Assembly: GCF_900454495.1 (NCBI RefSeq)
Contig: NZ_UGSI01000002.1
Span: forward strand, 1,275,001-1,339,000
DNA length: 64,000 nt
Source: Paenibacillus macerans
Lineage (GTDB): Bacteria > Bacillota > Bacilli > Paenibacillales > Paenibacillaceae
Direction: 5' to 3'
The notes below the pieces were generated by a model that worked only from the letters and a program-made list of their open reading frames with translations, was not told the DNA's origin and searched no databases. Each line of letters opens with the position of its first letter. Position 1 is the stretch's first letter. The translations under genes were made by a program, and so were the position numbers. Of the stretch, positions 25,909 through 33,374 are shown one piece after another.

Positions 25909-26600
25909 ATTACATTTGGGATCTGCTCGTGCGGGCCGGAGAAGCCGGGATCGAAAAACGGCAAATTAAGTTCCTGCCGGCCAAAGTGTATTCGCCGTAT
26001 ATGGAATTGAGCCTGCACGAACTGAACGCGGGCGCGGGGCAGCACGGTCTGGAGGTCGAGGTGAATCCCCATTACCGGTTCCCGGCTTTATTCGGCGAAC
26101 TGCTGGATATCAATCTGACGGAGGACCCCGAGTTCCGGAGCGTGCTGTTTGATATTTTGATCCATTTTTTGGCCGAGCTCGATTTGATGCAGGGTATGAA
26201 CAAGCGGGAGTATTACATCCGGTTCGTGCTGCGCGATCTGAAGTCCGGGGCGTTCGGGGAGCGGGTAAAAGAACGCATGAGCCTGTTTGACCGCGACGAA
26301 CAAGAGTTTATCGCCGGCGCGATCCTGAGGATGTACGATACCGGCGAGCCGCTGCATCTGCTGAAAAGCGCGGTCGGCCGCGTGTTCCGCCGCTCCACGA
26401 TCTACGTGAACAGCGAGGAGAAGGACGAAATGCTGTTCTACATCGGCCAGAAGCGGACCGAGCAAGGCCGCCTAAAGCTGGAGACGCTGATGGAGCTGTT
26501 CCTTCCGGTGCGCTATCGTACCGAGGTGTACTGGGACTGCCATGTCGGCATTATCGACGCGGAGGAGACGATGGTTCTGGACCGGATTGCGCTGTATTGA
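25899..26600 (+). CDS. Conserved cluster protein of unknown function, 233 aa
   Basis: Starts MGLNYIWDLLVRAGEAGIEKRQIKFLPAKVYSPYMELS, a pattern of a helix followed by a strand, with a central helical half (EDPEFRSVLFDILIHFLAEL) and a final strand region (YRTEVYWDCHVGIIDAEE). No membrane span or signal. It overlaps the 428-residue gene; a TTG at 25905 is an alternative start with better spacing from GGAG. The pair probably act together. The start resembles baseplate-type proteins only in a general way, so I give no function. About 260 non-coding bases follow, holding short repeats. Confidence 0.68.
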   Translation: MGLNYIWDLLVRAGEAGIEKRQIKFLPAKVYSPYMELSLHELNAGAGQHGLEVEVNPHYRFPALFGELLDINLTEDPEFRSVLFDILIHFLAELDLMQGMNKREYYIRFVLRDLKSGAFGERVKERMSLFDRDEQEFIAGAILRMYDTGEPLHLLKSAVGRVFRRSTIYVNSEEKDEMLFYIGQKRTEQGRLKLETLMELFLPVRYRTEVYWDCHVGIIDAEETMVLDRIALY

Positions 26601-26623
26601 TTTTCAGGCTGCCCGCGAGACTC

Positions 26624-26843
26624 TAGCGAGAAAATAGAGGAAAAGAGGAAAAAAATACCGCTATTCCGCCGCTATCCCCCATTTTGAGAGAAATAGAGGA
26701 AATTTATGCCGCTATTTATTCGAACCGCAAGGAAATGCCTGCGATCTAGACTATTCATAGGAAAATAAGGACAAAAAATTCCCCTATTGGGGATGAACAA
26801 GCCTGGCTGCGGAAAATAAGAACATTAAATTCCGCTATTTTTG
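26624..26843. repeat. Four imperfect intergenic repeats
   Basis: Four copies of a unit with a purine-rich AAATAGAGGAAA-like left part and a TCCGCTATT-like right part, at about 26624-26665, 26696-26730, 26759-26793 and 26811-26843. In several copies AATAG at the left can pair with CTATT at the right. They fill most of the gap before the Hsp70-like gene; no other feature is visible there. Confidence 0.7.
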
Positions 26844-26949
26844 TAGGCCAAAGAGGATGGTCTGGGGAATGGAGGAAAAGCCGCTGCGGAAGACGCGAAA
26901 ATGTTGCGGATCAACGGCGTCGTCGCCACGTTACAGGAGGGAAAAGCGC

Positions 26950-29640
26950 ATGAGGGGATTTAAATTGTATACCGATTCCGCCGGCCGGGAGCGCGGACGC
27001 GGACAAGCCCGTTACACGCGGGAGGAGCTGACCGAAATGACCACGTTCCAGCTCCGGAACATCTGTTACCGGGAACGGCTTGTGGAAGGGTTAAGCCAGC
27101 GGCTGGACCGGGAAGAGACGATCCGCATCATTTTGAAATATTTGGGCGCGGAGGAGCATTTGTTGATCGGACCGCGCTGCGAGGGCGGAATCGAGCGGGT
27201 ACAGACGGCGATGCGCAAGTATATGCAGGCTCCGCTGCAGGGAGACGGCGGCATTCGCGTTCCGGCCCGCATCGTTTTGTATCCCGGGATCGCCGTGGAG
27301 CGGGCGGACGGCTACGAAGTGAAAGCGCCGGCGGGATATGCGGAGTCCAACGTGCTGCTCGTCAACGACCGGATGGAGCTGTGCGGAATTTTTCATCTGC
27401 GCCGGGACGAGGAAAGGCCGGGCGGCTATTATTTGGCCGCGCATCACGACGGCGAGTGGCGGCGTACGGCTAACCGGCAGTACAGCCTGCTGTTTCTGCG
27501 CCGGCAGGATTCGGATTATGTGTATAAGACCTATTACCAGGAGCGGGAACTTCCCCCAACCCATATCCACTATTACAAAATCCCGCTGGCCGATCTGGAA
27601 ATTTGCGAGCTGCAGGTAACGGACGCCGTGCTGGCGATCGACTTTGGAACCTGCAATACGACGGCGGGAGCCTACCTTTACCCCGGATATACCCAATTCC
27701 CGTCGGGGCCCGACCCGCTGAACGGGCAAATCCGGCTTGGTGAAATCAACTTTGTTAAATTCCCCGATCCGGACAGCCCCGAGCGGACGGAGGCCTTGCC
27801 GACAGCGGTCGGCGTGGCGGATTGCTCCGATCCCGACCGGGTCAAATATGTTTTTGGCCATGAAGCGCTGCAAAGCGGCCGGCGCAGCAGCTTCGGCAGC
27901 CGGGCCTCCGTGTTCCAGGGGCTGAAACGCTGGGTGAACGATTACGGGAAAACGGTTGAAGTGATGGACGGCGAAGGCAATACCGCGTTCGTGACCCGGA
28001 GCGATCTATTGAGCGCCTATCTGAAATACGTGATCCGTATGGCCGAGCATCAGTTCAAATGCAAATTCAAGCATTTGCATTTCACCGCGCCGGTGAAGAT
28101 GAAGACGCCGTACCTCGATATGTTCGCGGAGCTTTTGCCGGATTACCGGATTGAACGGAAAAATGCGCTGGACGAAGGGATGGCCGTGCTGTACAACACG
28201 ATCGCCGACGGAATCGAGCGCAACATCTTTGACGAAGGGGCCGAATACAAGGCGCTTGTGATCGATTGCGGCGGCGGGACGACGGATTTGTCCTCGTGCG
28301 CCTTCCGGGTCGAAGACGGGCATATGTCATACCGGATCGCCATCGAGGCGACCTATGAGAACGGGGACACCCATTTTGGCGGCAACAACATTACATACCG
28401 GATTATGCAATTTTTGAAAATCGTCTTCGCGGACTACTACACGGGCAAAAAAGGCATGACGGATATCGACACGCTGATCGCTTTTCCGGGCAACGATTTG
28501 TTCCGGGAGGTGGACGAGCGGGGCGTCGACGCGGTTTACGCCGAGCTGGAGCGCAGGTACAAGGAGGCGGAGGCCGTGATTCCGACGGCATTTGCGATGT
28601 ACGAGAACCGCTCCCGCGAGGAGTACATGCGGGTGCGGAGCAATTTTTATTTTCTGTGGGATATTGCCGAGGAAATGAAGGAGCAGTTTTTCCGCAAAAC
28701 GGGCGTGCTGATGAACCGCTTCCAGGCGGAGCATGGTGTGTCCGCTTCGGATGGACATGGGCTGCGTTACGGCGGCCGGACGGCGCTGCCGCAGGGAGAT
28801 GGCGTGCTGGAGATGACCCGGGTGGAACGCTGGTTCTTGTCCGTGTTCCGGAGCGGCGATTTGAAGGACGAATATGAAATTCCCGACGTGGTGTTCAACA
28901 TCCAGGAGATTACGCAGCTCATTAAGGCGGACATTTACGAGGTTGTGCGGCGGTTTCTTGAGGATTTTTACCGGGCGGGCGCGCTTGGGGAGTATTCGAT
29001 CATTAAGCTGACCGGGCAGTCGTGCCGGATCGACGTGTTCCGCGAGGCGCTCAAGGAGTTTGTGCCGGGGCGCAGCATCGAGTTCCGCCAGAAGCCTGCG
29101 GAGGGGCGGGTGCCCGAGCTGAAGCTGGCCTGCCTGCGCGGGGCCATCCGTTATTTGAACGCGCGCAAAGCCGGGGAGATCGAAGCGAGCATCACGACCC
29201 GCTCGGCGGTGATCCCGTATACGGTGAGCGCGTTCACTCATAACCGCCGCGAGGTGGAGTTGATCAGCAGCCTGCGCCGCAGCGACAGCGCGCCGGGGGC
29301 GATCTCGCGTCCGTCGGACGTCGTCCAGCTGGACTTGTTCCTGCGCGGCAGCGACGGGACGCTGCGGCAGCAGTACAGCTACAACAACCGGTCGCAGGAT
29401 TACAAGCCGGTGCTGTACGAGGACATTCGCGCGCAATACGGAGAGCGGATTCCGCAGGACGACACCGACTCGATCGTGAACGGGGAGACGAAGTTTTTCG
29501 TGTTCGCCGACGACAATCACTGGGGGTTCCACGTGCTGCCGGTCGCCCGCCGGGATGAAGGCCTGTTCCTGGGCCGCAAAGCGCTGTTCCCGTTCGAGAC
29601 GGACAGCTCGGAGCTGGATTTTTTTGATGGAATGAAATAA
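26950..29640 (+). CDS. Hsp70/actin-fold ATPase
   Basis: An 896-residue soluble protein. After a 220-residue N-terminal extension with beta strands comes an actin-like ATPase: phosphate-1 loop VLAIDFGTCNTTAGAYL at about 226-242 and phosphate-2 loop LVIDCGGGTTDLSS at about 437-450, with FHLHF-type strands between them. The C-terminal half lacks a recognisable Hsp70 peptide-binding domain. It could be a specialised Hsp70 working with the J-domain protein, or a SrfB-like protein of unknown role. The ATG at 26950 follows CAGGAGGG and is preferred to the longer open frame from 26857, which lacks a binding site. Confidence 0.8.
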   Translation: MRGFKLYTDSAGRERGRGQARYTREELTEMTTFQLRNICYRERLVEGLSQRLDREETIRIILKYLGAEEHLLIGPRCEGGIERVQTAMRKYMQAPLQGDGGIRVPARIVLYPGIAVERADGYEVKAPAGYAESNVLLVNDRMELCGIFHLRRDEERPGGYYLAAHHDGEWRRTANRQYSLLFLRRQDSDYVYKTYYQERELPPTHIHYYKIPLADLEICELQVTDAVLAIDFGTCNTTAGAYLYPGYTQFPSGPDPLNGQIRLGEINFVKFPDPDSPERTEALPTAVGVADCSDPDRVKYVFGHEALQSGRRSSFGSRASVFQGLKRWVNDYGKTVEVMDGEGNTAFVTRSDLLSAYLKYVIRMAEHQFKCKFKHLHFTAPVKMKTPYLDMFAELLPDYRIERKNALDEGMAVLYNTIADGIERNIFDEGAEYKALVIDCGGGTTDLSSCAFRVEDGHMSYRIAIEATYENGDTHFGGNNITYRIMQFLKIVFADYYTGKKGMTDIDTLIAFPGNDLFREVDERGVDAVYAELERRYKEAEAVIPTAFAMYENRSREEYMRVRSNFYFLWDIAEEMKEQFFRKTGVLMNRFQAEHGVSASDGHGLRYGGRTALPQGDGVLEMTRVERWFLSVFRSGDLKDEYEIPDVVFNIQEITQLIKADIYEVVRRFLEDFYRAGALGEYSIIKLTGQSCRIDVFREALKEFVPGRSIEFRQKPAEGRVPELKLACLRGAIRYLNARKAGEIEASITTRSAVIPYTVSAFTHNRREVELISSLRRSDSAPGAISRPSDVVQLDLFLRGSDGTLRQQYSYNNRSQDYKPVLYEDIRAQYGERIPQDDTDSIVNGETKFFVFADDNHWGFHVLPVARRDEGLFLGRKALFPFETDSSELDFFDGMK

Positions 29641-29654
29641 GGAGAGGGTCAGAC

Positions 29655-30206
29655 ATGAGGGGATTTTTTGTTCGTTTAGTGGTTCGTAATTTACTGGGGG
29701 AAACGTTTCGTCCGGCGGTGAGAGATACCTCCGGCGGCATGATTTTGAAAAAATCAAGGTTTGTGTTCGTAAGCTGTCTGCTTGGTTTGTTGGTGACATC
29801 GGCGGGTCTTGCGTTTTTACTGCTGGATGAAAGCCCGGAGATGAAGGAGTTCATGCCGATTGCTTGGCTGATCGGTTTCGCTGCGGTCTTGCTGCTGTTC
29901 CATGTCCTAAACCATCTGGTCTTCCGGGCCGAAGCCGGTGAAAATTCCATTAAGGTGCGCTCGCTGGGCGGCACTCGGACGCTTCGTTACGAGGAACTCA
30001 GGAGCGTGAGCTATAGCCGTTTCAACAGCGGGCAGTTTGTGCTGCAGGGCGCGGCCGGGACGGTTCGCATTCCGGCGGGAATCCGCGGGGCGGCGGAGTT
30101 CGTCGCGCTCATTAGCGGGAAGATCGGCGAGGCCGCTTGTACGGATGCGATAAAGGCGTTGGACGTGCGGCGGGAAGATTTGAGGAAATGGGGCGAGGAA
30201 GCCTAA
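29655..30206 (+). CDS. Membrane protein with two spans, PH-like tail
   Basis: 183 residues. Two hydrophobic segments (SCLLGLLVTSAGLAFLLL and WLIGFAAVLLLFHVL) are followed by a soluble domain with short strands (NSIKVRSLGGTRTLRYEEL and GQFVLQGAAGTVRIPAG) that looks like the bacterial PH-type domains found after membrane hairpins. ATG at 29655 is preceded by GGAGAGGG. It sits between the Hsp70-like and the RDD genes with the same orientation. No enzymatic motif. Role unknown; a scaffold at the membrane is possible. Confidence 0.65.
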   Translation: MRGFFVRLVVRNLLGETFRPAVRDTSGGMILKKSRFVFVSCLLGLLVTSAGLAFLLLDESPEMKEFMPIAWLIGFAAVLLLFHVLNHLVFRAEAGENSIKVRSLGGTRTLRYEELRSVSYSRFNSGQFVLQGAAGTVRIPAGIRGAAEFVALISGKIGEAACTDAIKALDVRREDLRKWGEEA

Positions 30207-30208
30207 GA

Positions 30209-30712
30209 ATGGGACAGATATACGCCGGTTTTTGGAAAAGATTCTGCGCTTATATTTTGGATTTGTTTGTCGTGAACATTATTGTCTTGGTTATAACACT
30301 TATTTTTTCGCTGATTGATAAGCTTTTCCTCCGTTTCCTCATGAGTTTTATCTCATTGGGTATAAAACAGTGGTTTTATTTTTTTGAATTCTATGAATGG
30401 ATCGGATGGATCACCCGTCTGCTGCTTACTGCTTTTGGCGCATGGCTCTACTACGCAATTATGGAATCATCTAAATGGCAAGGGACTTTTGGAAAAATGG
30501 CGCTCGGAATCGTCGTGGTGAATAGGCGTTATGAGAGGATGTCTTTCCTGAGAGCCAGCGGAAGATTTTGGGGCAGATTTTTGTCGGTTCTTTCATTGTA
30601 CATCGGGTTCATCATGGCCGGATTTACGGAGAAGAAGCAGGCGCTTCACGACAAAATCGCGCAAACCTATGTGGTCAATAAAAGCGCTTCAGTTGACGAA
30701 GAGCGGTTATAA
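30209..30712 (+). CDS. RDD-family membrane protein 1
   Basis: 167 residues, starting MGQIYAGFWKRFCAYILDLFVVNI, the RDD-family opening with a charged FWKR before the first span. Two more hydrophobic segments follow; the middle LYYAIMESSKWQGTFGKMALGIVVV and the end AGFTEKKQALHDKIAQTYVV are shared with the next three genes. I took the ATG at 30209 by comparison with the paralogs, since the upstream part of the open frame has no family resemblance. RDD proteins are small membrane proteins, some linked to transport, most without known role. Confidence 0.85.
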   Translation: MGQIYAGFWKRFCAYILDLFVVNIIVLVITLIFSLIDKLFLRFLMSFISLGIKQWFYFFEFYEWIGWITRLLLTAFGAWLYYAIMESSKWQGTFGKMALGIVVVNRRYERMSFLRASGRFWGRFLSVLSLYIGFIMAGFTEKKQALHDKIAQTYVVNKSASVDEERL

Positions 30713-30808
30713 CGCACGGAGCCAATCTTTTGGGACTAATATTCCCGGGACCATCGGCAGTGTATAAGGTGCGTAATTAACCTGGAATGTACGAAGTGGG
30801 GGAAGTTT

Positions 30809-31333
30809 ATGTACATGTATGACGTGTTATGGAGAAGGTACGGCGCCTGGGCCGTCGATCGGCTGATTGTCAGCATAGGCGCGTTGCTCATCAGTTTTAT
30901 TTGGATTTCCCCGCGCGAGTTTTTCTCCGAATCTGCGGATACGCCGACCTTGGGGATACCGATGTTGATTACATTCGTCTGCCAATGGCTCTACTATACG
31001 ATGCTGGAATCCTCCAAATATCAGGCGACTTTGGGAAAAAGACTCGTCGGCGTCGTGGTAGTTGATCGGAATCATCGAAGGTTATCCTACGGCCAGGCGA
31101 ATGCTCGGTTTTGGGGGAAGCTTCTTTCAGCTCTCACTTGGGGAATTGGTTATTTGATGGCGATCTTCATGGAAAAGAAACAGGCGCTGCATGACCGAAT
31201 TGCGGGCACGTATGTCGTCGATAAGGCCTTGCTCAGGGCACGGGAAATGCAAGGCGATGCGGATACGGAATTTTCTCGGCTGCATCAAGCAATTCGGGCG
31301 GACCGTTCGACAGGTTTTAATTGGCCCGATTGA
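30809..31333 (+). CDS. RDD-family membrane protein 2
   Basis: 174 residues. This is the most divergent of the four: the opening is YDVLWRRYGAWAVDRLIV, which keeps the D-R pair, and the end reads IFMEKKQALHDRIAGTYVVDK before a charged tail. Its central segment, LYYTMLESSKYQATLGKRLVGVVVVDRNHRRLSYGQANARFWGK, aligns easily with the others. GTGGGGGAAG lies before the ATG. Separated from the first copy by about 95 bases with no gene. Confidence 0.83.
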   Translation: MYMYDVLWRRYGAWAVDRLIVSIGALLISFIWISPREFFSESADTPTLGIPMLITFVCQWLYYTMLESSKYQATLGKRLVGVVVVDRNHRRLSYGQANARFWGKLLSALTWGIGYLMAIFMEKKQALHDRIAGTYVVDKALLRAREMQGDADTEFSRLHQAIRADRSTGFNWPD

Positions 31334-31374
31334 GGTCGCGGTACGGGGATTATTGATTCGAAAGAGAGGGACGG

Positions 31375-31914
31375 ATGTACGCGGGTTTTTGGAAAAGATT
31401 TTTTGCGAATCTGCTGGATTCGATCATTGTGTATTTTATTGCCTGGGTAATGATGCTTATTTCTTTGCTGTTATCTATGATTTTCGGGGTACTCGGTTAC
31501 TATGTGTTGGAGAACTGGCCGGGAGTCTATCAAATTTATAATGCGTCCGGTCATATCATCGGAATACTGATCGCCCCGTTAGCGGTATGGCTCTACTATG
31601 CGATTATGGAATCTTCCAAACTGCAAGGTACTGTAGGCAAAATGGCGCTGGGCATCATTGTGGTGAACGAGCGGTATGAACGGGTTTCGTTTTGGCGGGC
31701 GAGCGGCAGGTTTTGGAGCAGAATGGTTTCGCTTTTGACGATTTATATCGGTTATGTCATGGCCGGCTTTACGAAAAAGAAACAGGCGCTGCACGACAAG
31801 ATTGCCAAGACCTATGTGGTCGATAAGAGGATGCTGGAGATGGCGGAGAACTATAATGCTCAAAACCCTCAGTTTCCAGGGGGCGAAAGTCCCGGAGCAT
31901 TCGGCGGCGCGTAA
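31375..31914 (+). CDS. RDD-family membrane protein 3
   Basis: 179 residues. MYAGFWKRFFANLLDSIIV, LYYAIMESSKLQGTVGKMALGIIVVNERYERVSFWRASGRFW and AGFTKKKQALHDKIAKTYVVDK make it close to copies 1 and 4. It carries a longer loop between spans 1 and 2 (VLENWPGVYQIYNASG), probably outside, and a Pro/Gly-rich tail of about 25 residues, probably inside. GAGAGGGAC precedes the ATG. The tandem copies differ mostly in that outer loop. Confidence 0.85.
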   Translation: MYAGFWKRFFANLLDSIIVYFIAWVMMLISLLLSMIFGVLGYYVLENWPGVYQIYNASGHIIGILIAPLAVWLYYAIMESSKLQGTVGKMALGIIVVNERYERVSFWRASGRFWSRMVSLLTIYIGYVMAGFTKKKQALHDKIAKTYVVDKRMLEMAENYNAQNPQFPGGESPGAFGGA

Positions 31915-31950
31915 GGGATCAAACTTGTGATGGATGAGGGGAATAAACGG

Positions 31951-32526
31951 ATGTACGCGGGATTTTGGAAGAGGCTTGCTGCTTATCTTTTGGATTTTAT
32001 CATTTCGTATTTTCTCGTTTTGGGGGTTAGACTGTTGGGCATGGCCATCCGAAGCATTTTTGGCTGGTGGCCGGCTTCCGATAGCGAGATTTCTCCATCC
32101 GATATAAATCCGGTTAATGTGCTCCTTAGCTTGGGACTCTCTTTTCTGTGGTTTTCCGTTATTAAATGGCTGTACTACGCGATTATGGAGTCTTCCAAAC
32201 TGCAGGGGACGCTTGGGAAGATGGCTTTGGGCATTGCCGTGGTAGACGGGCAAAACGGGAGAGTTTCGTTCTGGCGGGCCAGCGGGAGATTTTGGGCGCA
32301 GTTCTTGTCGATTTTGACGGTGACGGTCGGTTACATGATGGCCGGATTTACGGAAAAGAAGCAAGCACTGCACGACAAGATCGCCAGGACCTATGTCGTC
32401 AACAAGAAGGCGCTTGAATACGGTCAGGGGCTAACCGGGCAGGGAAATCCAGCGGCGCACACTCACGCGAATGCCGCCGCATTGTTGGAAGCTTTTGAAG
32501 AAGTAAGACAAGCTCGTAACCGATAG
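31951..32526 (+). CDS. RDD-family membrane protein 4
   Basis: About 191 residues from the ATG at 31951, which restores the shared MYAGFWKR start and follows GAGGGGAATAAACGG. The outer loop is again different (WWPASDSEISPSDINPVN). LYYAIMESSKLQGTLGKMALGIAVVDGQNGRVSFWRASGRFWAQ and AGFTEKKQALHDKIARTYVVNKK are shared. The C-terminus has an extra helical tail. The next gene, a probable baseplate protein, starts 18 bases after its stop. Confidence 0.85.
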   Translation: MYAGFWKRLAAYLLDFIISYFLVLGVRLLGMAIRSIFGWWPASDSEISPSDINPVNVLLSLGLSFLWFSVIKWLYYAIMESSKLQGTLGKMALGIAVVDGQNGRVSFWRASGRFWAQFLSILTVTVGYMMAGFTEKKQALHDKIARTYVVNKKALEYGQGLTGQGNPAAHTHANAAALLEAFEEVRQARNR

Positions 32527-32543
32527 AAACCGAAAGGAGGAGG

Positions 32544-33323
32544 ATGCCTTTGTTTACCCACATCGCGCCGAAGTTTGAGAAGGGACGTATTTTGAAGACG
32601 GCGATGCTGGAGAATCTGCGGGACTTCCCGCGCGAATTCGCGGATATCTACTACCAGGATTATGCGGACGGCGTCGTGACGGGGGCGGAGGTCAAGGTTG
32701 GCCCGGACACGCTGACGATTCACCCTGGTATCGTAAAGCATAGGGGGCGATTATACTCGCTGAGCGAACCGGCCGTGCTGGCGTATCAGACCACCGGGCG
32801 GGAGACCGCCGTCAAGGTTCGCTTCCTGGAGGGGAAGGAAGACAGCGACTGGAGTGTGTACCGGAGCGAAATTGTGCTGGACGAGCGGGTGGAAGCGGGG
32901 CCGGCGGAGCTGGAGTTGTGCCGGTTCAAACTCAAGGAAGGCGCCCGGCTGCGCCAGGATTACCAGAACTTCCGGGACCTCGCCACGGAATATAACACCG
33001 TCAACCTGCTGCATGTTCCCATCGCCGCTTACGGGCAAAGTACCGTCTCTCCGGTCGTGATGCGCTTGTTCGGCGACGAACTGCTGCGCCGGGGAAGCGC
33101 CGAACCGCAGGACCTTGCGTTTGCCATGATGTGCTTAAACGAAGGCACCCTCCACCGCGGCGTGATCCTGCACTACATCGCGGGCCGCCTCGGCATCGCG
33201 TACAAGGATTACGGCAACGCGGACATCCACAAATACCTGGCCCGCATCCTGGACAGCGCCCGCGGCGGCGGCCACCGGATGGGCATAAGCCCGGGCGGCG
33301 GGGGAAGGGTGATTGTGGATTAG
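32544..33323 (+). CDS. Probable baseplate or fibre-like structural protein
   Basis: 259 residues, soluble. The opening PLFTHIAPKFEKGRILKTAMLENLRDFPREFADIYYQDYADGVV and VGPDTLTIHPGIVKHRGRLYSL read like the attachment part of phage tail fibre or baseplate proteins, in which a short beta-sheet region follows a DYADG-like turn. The rest is helical (YNTVNLLHVPIAAYGQSTVS), ending Gly-rich. It sits immediately before the VgrG-like spike gene. No specific family can be named; structural role inferred from resemblance and context. Confidence 0.55.
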   Translation: MPLFTHIAPKFEKGRILKTAMLENLRDFPREFADIYYQDYADGVVTGAEVKVGPDTLTIHPGIVKHRGRLYSLSEPAVLAYQTTGRETAVKVRFLEGKEDSDWSVYRSEIVLDERVEAGPAELELCRFKLKEGARLRQDYQNFRDLATEYNTVNLLHVPIAAYGQSTVSPVVMRLFGDELLRRGSAEPQDLAFAMMCLNEGTLHRGVILHYIAGRLGIAYKDYGNADIHKYLARILDSARGGGHRMGISPGGGGRVIVD

Positions 33324-33374
33324 GGGAAAGCAGGTTGTGAAAATAAACCCGATTGAGCAAAGGAGATGAGTTGA

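Noticed and set aside
26624..26843. A short CRISPR array
   Set aside because: Units are imperfect, vary in length and have no uniform spacers; no cas genes are present.
26857..26949. N-terminal extension of the Hsp70-like protein
   Set aside because: The 31 extra residues have no binding site upstream; the ATG at 26950 follows a clear GGAGGG.
28327..29799. Long minus-strand frame opposite the Hsp70-like gene
   Set aside because: Same reasons: shadow of a strongly coding plus strand, with Arg/His/Gln-rich low-information sequence.
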